This document shows, piece after piece, positions 24,765 through 35,940 of a DNA stretch of 64,000 nt. Origin of the DNA: Sipunculus nudus (taxonomy: Eukaryota > Annelida > Sipuncula > Golfingiida > Sipunculidae); NCBI GenBank assembly GCA_026874595.1, contig CM049312.1, forward strand, positions 24,793,956-24,857,955, written 5' to 3'. The translations under genes and the position numbers were made by a program. Position 1 is the first letter of the stretch; each line of letters starts with the position of its first letter. Below the pieces are notes generated by a model. The model was not told the origin of the DNA, did not search any database, and was given only the letters and a program-made list of their open reading frames with translations.

Positions 24765-26440
24765 GTAAGCCTCACCACGTGGACTATTCTGCCTCACTTG
24801 GAGGCTTACCAAATGGACTATTCTGCTTCACTGCGGGGCTTACCACGTGGAATATTCTGCCTCACTGGGAGGCTTACCACGTGGACTATTTTGCCTTATT
24901 TGGAGGCTTACCACGTGGACTTTTCTGCCTCACTGGGAGGCTTACCACGTGGACTATTGGACCTCACCGGGAGGCTTACCACGTGGACTTTTTCTGCCTC
25001 AACGGGAGGCTTACCAAATGGACTATTCTGCCTCATTAGGAGGCTTACCACATGGACTATTCTGCCTCACTGGGTGGCTTACCACGTGGACTATTCTGCC
25101 TCACGGGGAGGCGTACCACGTGGACTAATCTACATCAGTGGGAGGCTTACTTCGTGGACTATTCTGCCACACTGCGAGGCTTAACACGTGGACAATTTGG
25201 CCTCCCTGGGAGGTTTTCCATGTGGACTATGCTGCCTTACTGGGAGGCTTACCACGTGGACTTTTCTGCCTCACTGGGAGGCTTACCACATGGACTAATC
25301 TACTTCACTGGGAGGCTTACCACGTGGACTACTCTGCATCACTGGGAGGCTTACCACGTGGACTATTCTACCTAACCGGGAGGCTTACCACGTTGACTTT
25401 TTCTGCCTCACCGGGAGGCTTACCACGTGGACTATTCTGCCTCATTAGGAGGCTTACCACATGGACTATTCTGCCTCACCTGGAAACTTACCACTGGACC
25501 ATTCTGCTTCACCGGGAGGCTTACCACATGGACTATTCTACCTCACTGCGAGGCTTAACACGGGGGCTATTTGGCCTCCCTGGGAGGTTTACCATATGGA
25601 CTATGCTGCCTCGCTGGGAGGCTTATCACGTGGACTATTCTGCCTTAATGGGAGGCTTACCACAATGACTATTCTGCCTCACTTGGTGGCTTACCACGTG
25701 GACTATTCTGCTTTTCCGGGAGGCTTACCGCGTGGACTATTCTGCCTCACTACGAGGCTTAATACGGGGGCTATTTAGCCTCTCTGGGAGGTTTACCATA
25801 TGGACAATGCTGCCTCACTGGGAGGCTTATCACGTGGACTATTCTGCCTTACTGGGAGGCTTACCACGTTGACTATTCTGCCTCACTGGGTGGCTTAATT
25901 ACAACGTGGACTATTCTGCCTCACGGGGAGGCGTACCACGTGGACTAATCTACTTCACTGGGAGGCTTACAACGTGGACTATCTGCCACACTGCGAGGCT
26001 TAACACGTGGGCTATTTGGCCTCCCTTGGAGGTTTTCCATGTGGACTATGCTGCCTTACTGGGAGGCTTTCCACGTTGACTATTCTGCCTCACAGGGAGG
26101 CTTACCACATGGACTAATCTACTTAACTGGGAGGCTTACCACGTGGACTAATCTGCATCACTGGGAGGCTTACCACGCGGACTAATCTACTTCACTGGGA
26201 GGCTTACCACGTGGACTATCTTCCACACTGCGAGGCTTAACACGTGGGCTATTTGGCCTCCCTGGGAGGTTTTCCATGTGGACTATGCTGCCTTACTGGG
26301 AGGCTTTCCACGTTGACTATTCTGCCTCACTAGGAGGCTTACCACATGGACTAATCTACTTCACTGGGAGGCTTACCACGTGGACTACTCTGCATCACTG
26401 GGAGGCTTACCACGTGGACTATTCTGCCTCAATGAGAGGG
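24765..26440. repeat. 34-bp minisatellite, about 49 units, E-box rich
   Basis: The unit reads approximately GAGGCTTACCACGTGG then ACTATTCTGCCTCACTGG. Many units retain the palindrome CCACGTGG; variants read CACATGG, CAAATGG or CACGTTG. Because 34 is not a multiple of 3, all three plus frames stay open for long distances with a 34-residue (102-nt) period. The resulting reading frames (GGLPRGLF, RLTTWTIL, EAYHVDYS) are a repeat artefact, not a protein. Higher-order repetition is visible: blocks with TCTACTTCACTGG and GGCCTCCCTGGGAGGTTTTCC recur. Confidence 0.95.
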
Positions 26441-26737
26441 GTACTATATATGGTCACCGAGCATTTCCATTTCTAAGAAATTATATGATGGTGATAAGTT
26501 TATTTTTCCCCTTTTTTTGGAACTACATCACTGATTTATGACTCTGCTAGTTTTTGCCTTGTTGGCTATTCAAGTAGCAACGGTTTGTTAAGTATATACC
26601 TCAAAATAATATTTTTTTTCCATGAGATGCCGTAAGGTGACCTATTTGTGGAACAAACACGGCTATTAAATTAAATTAAATACTCATAATGAAGTCCAAT
26701 ACTGGACGCTGATGACCTAGACCATCAAAATTATAAT

Positions 26738-26850
26738 AATAAAAATAATAATAATTATAATGATTATGATAATTATAATAAATATAAATGATGATTAAGA
26801 AAACTATTATTATTATTATTATTCTTATAATTATTATTATTATTATTAAC
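26738..26850. repeat. ATT/AAT simple repeat
   Basis: Imperfect (AAT)n and (ATT)n tracts in opposite orientation, potentially pairing with each other. Confidence 0.8.
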
Positions 26851-27911
26851 GCCAGAGCGTGGGAGGTGTATGTCATGCCGTCAAACTCCAGTACAGGATT
26901 ACTTATAATGCTATTAGATCTAGGCGTGGTTAATTAGGTCTTTACCAGCCTTATTTCACGAACACGTGTTACCTTACATAATTCAAATATCTCACAGAAA
27001 TAATAACGCCAGTTGCTGCCAGTGGTAAAACATATGCCACCGATTTGAAAAGTCAAAGCCCTAGTTATGTATATAATTTTATGTTTAATTCCACATCTGT
27101 CTGCCGCCGCTGCAGCAAGGTAGGCGACAATTCAAATAAAATTTGAATATTTGATATGTGGAACAGTGTATTGTATATGATTTGTAACAATGTGTAATAA
27201 GGTGTATATATTTAATTAAGCAATGGTTAAGCTACCTTTTAACCTATTTAGATCCATATTTATGGGATGAATATAACCTCCTGAAACAATCTCTTATATT
27301 TATTAAGTACGGTAAAGGATGTATTTTGATATCCGTGTGGGATAAGTTTGATTACATATTAAGTAAGGTCACTCAGACGACACAGTTGTGTGTAACACTT
27401 TCACGTCATATTTTTATCTACTGTATAAATATATTGTATTTATATATATTGAATATCTGCCAATATTTATGTAAAGGAATCCAGCTCCGTCCTTCGGACC
27501 TGCCACATGGTGACTCACCATGTTCTTTTTGTCATATTTTCAGTTCATACACCTTACCTTGACCTACCTGTACATTTTTATGTCTCGTTAATTGATTGCA
27601 GCGTACTCCTTACACTTGACCTTGTGATATATATATATAGGTTTAGGTTTCTGTGTGTGTGAATCCATGCTTGAAGTGAATGTACATAAATTATAATTAT
27701 CATTATTGCTATAACAACATCAGTAGGATTTGTTCAGGGCGTATCTTAAATAAGGAAAGTGCGCAGAACAAGAGAGAAGAATGCGTCCAACTACACGCGT
27801 TGTCCTCCTGTACCCAAGGCTAGGACCTTATCCGGAACCGGCCAAGTCCATCCTCGCTTCACTGACGGGACCGTGGCCAGGGCATTCTCAGGTAGTCACG
27901 TGGTATTACAG

Positions 27912-28055
27912 GATTTACCCCCGCCTCCTCGGGCTCCACCCCTGCCACGTGACCCATGTCCAGTGCGATCCTACAATGACTGGGACCCGCTGGAAGAGGT
28001 GATTCTCGGAAGGGCCGAAGGAGCAAGAACTCCTAATCTTGGACCCGAGGTTAAG
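27912..28055 (+). CDS. GATM: GATM-like exon 1 of those visible
   Basis: Begins after ATTACAG, in phase 0, with DLPPPPRAPPLP then CPVRSYNDWDPLEEVILGRAEGAR. It ends at GTTAAG|GTATG. The frame stays open back to about 27759 without an ATG, so the true 5' border could be upstream. Confidence 0.8.
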
Positions 28056-31000
28056 GTATGTGTGCTTTTCTCTTATCATTAATGATCATCCTAATACGAG
28101 TCACTAAATACCGATTCTTTTCTGATTATATGATGGTGCTCTCTTATATTGTTCAATTACATTAATTAGAAAATGGCCAGTCACAATACCATTCATAGAT
28201 ATCCATCACTTTAACGAAAGGTAAATAACACGGACAGGGATATGAGAAAATGGCCCCGGAAATTTGTGTAAAAGAGACCCAATGGTAATACCATCGGCCT
28301 ATTGGCATAAGTATTTTGTTCACACCATCGGCCAACTGGCATCAATATTGTGTCCACACCATCAGCCCAAAGGCAGCAATACCATGAGTATGCCAGCTCC
28401 CCTGCAGGAAATTTCCCCAGTGTCCTCGTGGGCCAGTAGGCCTCTGCAAAACACACAAAGCATACCATTCGTCTTGCATTCAAACAATCCATCATCATCT
28501 TTCCTTTATCTTACCAAATATTCCACCAGATTTCAGTGGAAATACAAAATTGTCTTGTTGCATGAACTGGATGCACAACCAAACAAGTAAGCTTGACTTT
28601 ACACATGGATCCCTATCATTCCAAGGATTCCAATTTCACAAAACTCACAGAAGGTCCATAAAATTAAACAAATACTTTTCATACACCTATAGTGAAGAAA
28701 GATTTATTTCCTTGGTAAAACAAACCAACAACACACAGACAAGCAGCTGTACAGACAGACTCGGAGGTAATTGGTTAGTAATTTCGGATTACAGGATAGA
28801 CACGTTGAGTGCTGAGAAAACTAAAGAGTAAATTGGAGAGGCAACTAGTGATTTGCGGTGATTATGAGTCAGTAATTTCAGGCTGCGGTTCGTCCAGAGA
28901 AGTGGACCTGGGTAATTAAAAACGCAGGGCTGCCATTCCTACCGGAAGTCTTCAAGGGGGCTGTGTCTGAAGTTGAGGAGTTACAGCGGATCTTGGAACT
29001 GGAAGGAATTACAGTTCGTCGTCCGGAGATAATAGACTACGCATCCAAGGGAACGTTTAAGACACCTACATTTGAAGAAGGCGGTAGGCAGCGCTTTGAT
29101 TCACAATTTAAATGGTCTTGGGTACATGACATATATATTATCCTTTTTCGTTTTCTCAAAACCAACTTAAAAAGCAAAAGTATCATTCTAAAATAAAATG
29201 AAGTAACAGCAGTTGTGGAGACTATAGAGCCGCAATATAAAAAAAACCCAAAAAACTACAAGACTTCACAGCATGAAACTACGATCGAATAGTATTGACA
29301 CTAGCTGTGACCAGAACAGTTGTTATAATAATAGGCCTACATGAAGGAAACCCTCAATCATTGGTTAAAGGTGCCCATTCACCTACCTTTTGAAAAAGAG
29401 ATCATGTGATTTCTGGCTTCCTCTTCCTCTGTCATCTTTTTGCAAGGGAACTCTTATCTTGTTCACAGCAAGTAAATATCACGGTCTTGACCGGCTTCTG
29501 TGGCTCAGGGGTAGAGCGCAGGGCTCAAAGCCGGGAGATCGTGAGATCGAATCTCAGCCGAGCCGGTGAGATTTTTCACGGTCGGCCCCCACTCAGGGTG
29601 AGCGATCTGCAGGCTTAATGGGGAGACTGTACCTAACAGTCGTGTTTCACGCTCAAACGAGTGCTTTTCTCGGGGGTTCCTCGGTGTTATAACCAAGCAA
29701 TTGGGATGAGATACACCCAGGACCCACAGGGCCGATTTACCGAGCCTGGTTGACGCACGAAAATCGTATTTAAGCCCCTGTCACGTAGTCCGAAACCGGA
29801 ATGGAATTCTGCAGATGTACATACTAAGTTAAGCAAGCATTAAAAAAAAATTACCTCCTCCAAAAAAAAAAATAACGCGGTCTTAGTGAGAGAACTTCAT
29901 TTAATAGGCGGCATGTTTCCAGTTCCTTTTTATATTATACATATATATCATTTATATGGTTTTTGCCTGGGTATTCTGGCCAGGTAACCAGCTCCTATTA
30001 TTATTATTTATCATTTGAAGGTTTCATGAGTTCGTGTCACCGAGACTCCCTCCTAGTCATTGGAAATGAAATCATCCAGGCGGCCATGTCATGGAGGGCA
30101 CGAGCGTTTGAGGGTTTGGCGTACAACAAATTGTTGAACGAGTATTTTAAGAGGGGTGCTAAGTGGACACAGGCCCCACAACCGGCACGGAGGGACAATT
30201 TATATAAGCCGGTAAGGATTTAATTTTATTTTGACAAGGTTATTGACTCTAGCAAATACGACTGCCGTCCATCTGTGGTTAAAGTTTATTCATATTCGCA
30301 TTATTGTGATGTCTCAAGATGTAATTCCACAAAATAAACAAAAAGAAGAGGGGGAAATGTTATTGTACTCGTTATGACGTAAAAATACATTGTTGGTTTG
30401 GAGTGGCCACAAAATGTTGGAAGATCTAACCTCGTGCATTCACTGTTTCTTAGGATTTCCCATTTGAAGACATGAAGAAGCACCTTGAAATGAATTATAA
30501 AGGGGAATTCATCCTGACCGAAGTCGAGCCCTGCTTTGATGCCGCAGATGTCATGAGACTTGGCGGGGACATATTCGTCCAGGTATCCAGTCTTATGACC
30601 ATTTAAGAGGTACCCGCCAAGCTTAATACCAGCCGTGATCGGTATAACAGGTATCTAATCCTAATATCCAATAAACGTGCCCCCGTCCAGTTTAATCTGG
30701 AAGAGGTGTCCCCGTACAATTGTCTGGAACGTTTGTGATCCTTCGACCGGGAGACGTATCCTCGTGCAATTGTTTTTCATCCTACAAACCAGGTAAAAGT
30801 GTCCTTGTGCAGTTATGTCAGGTAGGTTTGTCATTCTGCCACACGGTAAAGGTGTCCTATTGCAATTAAGTCTGGTAGGTTTGGCATTTAACGAACCGGT
30901 AAAGGTGTCCTCGTGCAATTAAGTCTGGTAGGTTTGGCATCCTACGAACCGGCAAAGGTGTCCTTGCGTAATTAAGTCCTACTACCCGGTAGAGGTGTCC

Positions 31001-33906
31001 CTGTGCAATTATGTCTGGTAGGTTTGTCATCCTACGACATGGTAAAGGTGTCCTCATGCAATTAAGTCTGGTAGGTTTGGCATCCAACGAACCGGCTGTA
31101 AAGGTGTCTACGTGCAATTAAGTCTGTCCGATTTGTCATATTACGGCCCGATAAAGGTGTCCTCGTGAAATAACTCTGGTAGGTTTTTCATCCCATGACA
31201 TGATAAAGGTGTGCAATTTATTCTGGCGGTTCTGTCATCTTACGACATGGTTAAGGTTTCCTCGTGCAATTAGGGCTTGTAGATGACGGTAAATATGTCC
31301 TCGTGCAATTAGGTCTGGTAGGTTTGTCATCCTAAGACCCGGTAAAGGTGTCCTGGTGCAATTTAATTTGGAAGGTTTGTCATCCTAAGTCCCGGTAAAG
31401 GTGTCCTTGTGCGATTTAGACTGCATGGAAGGTTTGTAATCCTACGACCAGTGAAAGGTGTCCTCGTCCCAGGCAAGTCTTGCAGATCTTTTATTTACCA
31501 TTCGTCTGTTTATATTCGTCGTTTAATGAATTAATTTCATTTAGAATCATGCAATGCGGTCAAATAGTTTGTCACTTGATCTACAGGCGACAAACTGGGG
31601 CGGATACAGATGGCTACAGCGTCACCTGGAGCCTAATTACAGAGTGCATCACGTGACGTTCAAGCACGCAACTCCTTTTCATATTGACGCCACTTGGATA
31701 CCATTGAGTAAGTACCGTACAACAAATTGCCAAATTCAAACTTAGCCTGAACTCTTGTTTATCCAATCAATAAGGCCTATGATTAACTCAACCTGAACCA
31801 GATTTCTTGGCCATACGGAGGGTCCTCTTCATTATTGGCTAAAATGAAGTATGGTAAATACACCAAGAAATAACTGGCAAAATGTGTCATTTTTTAAAAA
31901 TTTTCTTCCAATTTAAAAGTCAAGGACGCCATTATTTTATCATGATTTCCGCTATTTATGGCCATTACCTGGGCCTAATCACCTTTGATTCAGGAAATAA
32001 AAAAAAAAGAGCTGAAGACACATATAATTCAGCATTGTACATGTACAGACGGTGTTTCTATCCTCTTCAGAGCCGGGACTAATGCTGGTGAATCCTGATC
32101 GTCCGGCTCTCCACAGCGAGTTCTTCATAAAAAACGGCTGAGATTTAGTGGAGATGCCACGGCCGGTAGCTGTTCAGAGTAAGCCTATACATGCACCTGC
32201 GTGCAGCGTTTGCATCTTCTCATTCAGTGATGCAGGACTCGAGGAAGACCGAGTACATCTCGAGTCCAATAAAAAAAGATGTCATTTATTATAAAGACTT
32301 ATGTACACTAACAGAATATTACAAAATAATAACACTTTATATACCAAGCTTTGCTCAGCACCGGGAGCTATAAATGTAAGTAACCACTCTAGTAACAGCA
32401 TGTGTGAACAAACTTAAACATGTAAATGATAATTTTAAATTTCCATTTTAAATTCCTTTTAAAGATATTTGTATAAGACTCAGACTTGGACTCGGGTTCC
32501 AAATAATTCGGACCCGAAGGTGGACTGGGACACGACTCATGGAGCCTGGACTAGGGTGGTATTAACACGACCATATCAATGGTGTAAGCTGTGATTTCGG
32601 GGTTCAAAAGCTTGTCAACACTTAAAAAAAGAGGACGCTGAGCAGGAAACGTTATACCCTCGAAGTGCAAACTACTAAAACTTCCTTACTTTCAGAGTTC
32701 AGTCGTGTCACCTAACACCTCGAAAATGTTAATCTCTGTAAAGTTTTGTCATATATTACTTTATTAATCTAGAGGGATCCTTCCACCTATATCATAGGAT
32801 TCTCCTCTACATTTGCGATAATGCTGCAGTGTTTCACATCCCGGTAATCTCTTTGGACGATCGATTTCTTCTTCTACCATTCTACTAACAACACGGCATT
32901 CCAGGATAAGGGCTAATCTTACAAAGCAAGATTGCTATAATGAAACTTTAACCTGTAGGATAATATTTGTTGGTGCATTTGGCAATCTTTAAATCCATAA
33001 ACTTTGAAATCCATGAGCTGGAAATGTCAAAATGCAAAGTCGAAGGCCCAATATTTTGCGTTTCTTGACGACTCTGAGTGATTTTTACAATCACAGCAGC
33101 ATACGCCAATACCTTACACAGACATCTGGTGGTGCCCCGCTTTACCCCCAGTGGCCTTATTCGGGAGACCTTGTCTGATCGTTGCCGATCAGGCAGCGGA
33201 TACGGATGAGGTGTTCAGAATGGTGGCCTCCTTCGGAAGACCTCGGCTGATCGTTGCCGATCAGGCAGAGCATACGGGTGAGGTGTTCGGAATGCAAGTG
33301 GTCTCATTCGGAAGACCTTGGCTGTTCGTTGCCGACCAGGCAGCGAATTCGGATGAGGTCTCAAGAATGAAAGTAGCTTGTGTCAAGATTCTCCTCCCTA
33401 TTCGGATCAGGTCATAACGCTAATTTTTTTTATACAATTTCTGTTATCCCACTAGATTGAACGATCATCGAATTTTCAGAAGCACCTTACTGACTGTTGT
33501 TCGATTTGGTATCTGATACATTAAGGTGTTCCCTACTGTGACTAATCACAATGAATCGCACTCTTTATCGTCATAATTTTTGTCCCTCATGTTATATTTT
33601 ATTTGAGCGTCATGGGTAGCCTATACCATTTAATGTCATTGCTTCACAGGAGATATGCTGTTTGCTAGTAGCTGGTTGTCCGGGAACATCCTGAGCCTGG
33701 ACGAGGAGCGGGTCATTGTGTACAGCCAGGAGAAGCCGCTGGTTAATCTGCTCCGGAAGTACGGACTCAAACCCATCGAAGTCGTGTTCAAAAACGCTGT
33801 CAACCTTGGAGGTGGTTTTCACTGCTGGACCTGTGACATCAGAAGGCGAGGCGAAAAACAACCTACTTTGACAAGTTTGAAGGTTTTATTGGAGTATGAA
33901 CTTTAA
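27912..33906 (+). CDS. GATM: glycine amidinotransferase (AGAT/GATM) homologue, seven exons, in-frame TGA in exon 6
   Basis: Arginine:glycine amidinotransferase transfers an amidino group from arginine to glycine, making guanidinoacetate for creatine-type synthesis; animal enzymes are usually mitochondrial. Exons: 27912-28055, 28882-29083, 30021-30211, 30454-30582, 31545-31707, 32071-32178, 33650-33906. All internal borders are AG/GT and phases agree. Family landmarks in order: CPVRSYNDWDPLEEVILGRAE, GITVRRPE, VIGNEIIQA-M-WR-R, RGAKWT, EVEPCFDAADV (catalytic Asp), PFHIDATW (catalytic His), PGLMLVNPDRP, FASSWLS, NLGGGFHCWTCDIRRRG (catalytic Cys). Oddities: TGA at 32139-32141 replaces the Trp expected after FFIKNG. 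Exon 5 carries about 11 extra residues (MRSNSLSLDL region) before TNW. The residues after RRRG are unlike the usual end. The 5' exon with transit peptide was not found. It is either a recently inactivated gene or copy, a null allele, or a base error. Confidence 0.88.
28882..29083 (+). CDS. GATM: GATM-like exon 2
   Basis: Acceptor TTTCAG|GCTGCG. It encodes AAVRPEKWTW... LPEVFKGAVSEVEELQ, GITVRRPEIIDYASKG and TPTFEEG. Donor GGCG|GTAGGC, leaving one base that joins exon 3 as Gly. Confidence 0.9.
29474..29885 (+). mobile_element. tRNA-derived SINE with target-site duplication
   Basis: The head 29493-29566 has a Pol III A box (TGGCTCAGGGGTAGAGC) and B box (AGATCGAATCTC), resembling a tRNA. It is followed by about 270 nt of unrelated body and A-rich tails at 29842-29850 and 29862-29872. 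An imperfect target duplication flanks it: AAATATCACGGTCTTG (29474) and AAATAACGCGGTCTTA (29870). It lies in intron 2 of the amidinotransferase gene in the sense orientation. Confidence 0.8.
30021..30211 (+). CDS. GATM: GATM-like exon 3
   Basis: Acceptor TTTGAAG|GTTTC. It encodes FMSSCHRDSLLVIGNEIIQA, the WRARAFEGLAYNKLLNEYF segment and RGAKWTQAPQPARRDNLYKP. Donor CCG|GTAAGG in phase 0. Confidence 0.9.
30454..30582 (+). CDS. GATM: GATM-like exon 4 (catalytic Asp)
   Basis: Acceptor TTCTTAG|GATTTC. It encodes DFPFEDMKKHLEMNYKGEF, then EVEPCFDAADVMRLGGDIFVQ. The Asp in PCFDAAD corresponds to the catalytic aspartate of the family. Donor CAG|GTATCC. Confidence 0.9.
30661..31470. repeat. diverged minisatellite, about 53-bp unit, about 15 copies
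   Basis: Units share GGTAAAGGTGTCCTCGTGCA, ATTAAGTCTGGTAGGTTTG and CATCCTACGA. They fill most of intron 4 of the amidinotransferase gene. Minus-strand open frames across it are repeat artefacts. Confidence 0.9.
31545..31707 (+). CDS. GATM: GATM-like exon 5 (catalytic His)
   Basis: Acceptor TTTCATTTAG|AATCAT. It encodes NHAMRSNSLSLDLQ, TNWGGYRWLQRHLEPNYRVH and FKHATPFHIDATWIPL, leaving one base. The His in FHIDAT is the family's catalytic histidine. Compared with the vertebrate spacing (Q-RSQ-VTN), about 11 residues are inserted before ATNW. An alternative acceptor at CTACAG|GCGACA would remove them but leave three residues too few. Confidence 0.85.
32071..32178 (+). pseudogene. GATM: GATM-like exon 6 with premature TGA
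   Basis: Acceptor TCTTCAG|AG and donor CAGA|GTAAGC are in matching phase with exons 5 and 7. It encodes PGLMLVNPDRPALHSEFFI then KNG, TGA at 32139-32141, and DLVEMPRPVAVQ. The family has Trp directly after the Gly (AGW in human), so TGG to TGA is the simplest change. Translation stopping here would lose the Cys nucleophile in exon 7. Confidence 0.8.
33150..33395. repeat. three-copy tandem repeat, 72-75 bp
   Basis: Units start near 33161, 33233 and 33308 (TCGG-AGACCT). Each contains GATCGTTGCCGATCAGGCAG and GGATGAGGT or a variant. The period is a multiple of three, so one frame is open with FGRPxLIVADQA repeats. It is in intron 6 and not exonic by splice evidence. Confidence 0.85.
33650..33906 (+). 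CDS. GATM: GATM-like terminal exon 7 (catalytic Cys)
   Basis: Acceptor GCTTCACAG|GA. It encodes RDMLFASSWLSGNILSLDEE, VVFKNAVNLGGGFHCWTCDI then RRRG, and continues EKQPTLTSLKVLLEYEL to TAA at 33904. The Cys of FHCWTC is the nucleophile. After RRRG the predicted end does not resemble the family. The neighbouring frame reads KTTYFDKFEGFIGV to TGA at 33897, so a small indel near the A-run at 33853-33858 is possible. Confidence 0.88.
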
Positions 33907-33920
33907 AGGGTATATGAGAC

Positions 33921-33926
33921 AATAAA
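33921..33926 (+). promoter_or_regulatory. GATM: polyadenylation signal for GATM-like gene
   Basis: AATAAA, 15 nt after the TAA. This implies a very short 3' UTR if used. Confidence 0.5.
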
Positions 33927-34835
33927 CGACGAAAAATTTTGATTGTTCCATTTTTACAACTCTGCCTTATTCACGTGGATGTTAAAAGCTGGCTGTAAAC
34001 ACAATATATCGCGTATATCACAGTTGTATACACAAGTATATAGCTGAAGGCCTGGTGATACTGGAGATCTGAATTATTTCAGCATCTATAATCTCAATTT
34101 AAATTTTATCTTTTTTCCCTAGTAGTTAATACATAAAGATTGTCAGTGTAACTTAAAATTGTCACCAGAGTCATGATTATTACATATTTTTACTTCGTAT
34201 CAAAGCTGACAAATCAGTCCTTTATGTATATGTATCAGGAGAGGAATTTATATAGGGCTATGCCCTGTGTCCCAATCCTAATTATTATAATCAAGGAAAA
34301 TACTGTTTGCATCAACATTCTGGACAGAACCAAAACTAGAGACAAGAGTACCCTAGCTTTTGGTGTGTATACATGTATGTTCATTTAGAAGTGATGCTTT
34401 ATTACATTGCACTGGACATTTTTTTTTGGTGTGGACATAAAGATGTTAAATTTAACAATATTGGCCTATATATATGGCCTATATTTCGCAGGCATGCCCT
34501 TCTTTAATGCAAAAATCTCTTTTATTTTTCCCTATCTCATCAGATGTGAGAAATATTCATAGTCTGTTAATATCCTAATATCCTGTGTCAAAACCAGCAT
34601 ATGATCAGAAACTTATCGTCATTTAGAAATGTGGAGAGATATTAATACTTACATCAATTTTACAAAATATTTTTAATATTATTTTAATCACTTTCAAATA
34701 AATGTGACATTAAACAATTTTGTATTTGAAATTTTGTAAATATAAAGTAACATAATTAAGGATGCTGAAAGTCTGCAAAACTGGTACTGTACAATAAAAG
34801 ACAAGTATACATTAAATGAATAATATATTTATTTA

Positions 34836-34845
34836 TATATATATA

Positions 34846-34914
<69 letters not shown>
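34836..34914. repeat. (TA)n microsatellite
   Basis: Interrupted early by ATAATA and ATG, then about 26 pure TA units. Confidence 0.95.
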
Positions 34915-34918
<4 letters not shown>

Positions 34919-35821
34919 ACTAGAAAATACATGTCCATGTAATATTAGTTTATTCAAGTGATTGTAATACTGGTATGAGTTTATAGCGTAGTGGGCTGCA
35001 CTTCTTTTTGGGAAGTGAAAACACCATAAGCTTATCATGAACATTTGGGTCTGCTCTGTACCTGGTTCAATATTATATTTTTTCTTCTGTATGTTTATTA
35101 CAATCTGTATTATTAAATTGCTAACTAGCTAGTAAAAAACAAGTCTAGGTGCATTTCAGAATGTGTATATAGATTCATGGTCGTGGGATAAGATATACAA
35201 GTCACAATAATAATAAACAATTCATGTCTTTTAACAGCAAACACGCCTGTGTTTATTAATGTTTTAGTAATCAAAAATCAGATAGTGCTAGGTATCTTAT
35301 TTGGCCGTGACCTGCTCTGTCCAGTACACTTATGTAATTAGCACCAGTGGTGACCACCTTTATAACAACTGGCCTGCTTGCCTTAACACTAGGTACATCC
35401 TTTGGCAATCACTAGAAAATAACTATGTCTGATCAGCATTATTTGCTGATATGCTTCATGACCAAATGGGCCACAGACAGTTCTAGAAAGTGATATGTAT
35501 TAATCTATTATTTTGCCTTCTGTTCCTATTAATATAACAGCTCATTTTTTAGTCTTTTCCTATTACTTATAAACAAATGAACTTCCAACATACATAAATC
35601 TAATTCCTGCCACCTGAGAAAACGTCCTTGAGTTGACATCAAATCCATTCACCGATGTACCTTGCGGTTTTAGAAGGTGAAACTTTCAGTTAATAAATTT
35701 GTGGGTCTCCCAGGTTTGAGCTTCCCGGGGCATCTCGAGTGACAAACAGCAGAAGTAGATACATACATCATCAACGCAGTTTTTAAATTTACACTGTAAT
35801 TGTATAATTACTGCATCTGGC

Positions 35822-35940
35822 CTGAACAGGTGAGCGGTAATATGCTCGGCTTTCCCCACTTGCGCACCGGGTTTGATCCCAGGCGTGGCTTGTCTGTGGC
35901 CTGTTTAATGTCGGTTTTCTCCACTTCTAGACCAAACAAG
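35822..35940 (+). repeat. tRNA-like SINE fragment
   Basis: AGGTGAGCGGTAATATG resembles a weak A box, and GGGTTTGATCCCAGGC matches a B box at about 35870-35885. The downstream GGTTTTCTCCAC recurs as GGTTTTCTCCCA at 3545 after GGCGTGGCTATG, suggesting a shared SINE body. It is degenerate. Confidence 0.45.

Noticed and set aside
24765-26440. CRISPR-like array
   Set aside because: Units are contiguous and diverged without unique spacers, in a eukaryotic context with no cas genes.
24617-26476. Overlapping 66-176 codon frames with GGLPRGLF/RLTTWTIL/EAYHVDYS repeats
   Set aside because: All three frames of a 34-bp tandem repeat are open; no start context, no conserved frame.
29493-29566. Functional tRNA gene
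   Set aside because: A and B boxes are present, but it is followed by a SINE body and A tail with target duplication, and the cloverleaf is imperfect.
30661-31117. Minus-strand frames with TRLNC.RTPLPC repeats
   Set aside because: Product of the 53-bp minisatellite in a GATM-like intron.
32139-32141. TGA as selenocysteine in the amidinotransferase
   Set aside because: The family has Trp, not Cys, at this position and selenocysteine use is unknown in it; a nonsense change is simpler.
33151-33417. Plus-strand 88-codon frame with FGRPxLIVADQA repeats
   Set aside because: 72-75-bp tandem repeat within intron 6. Exon phases join without it.
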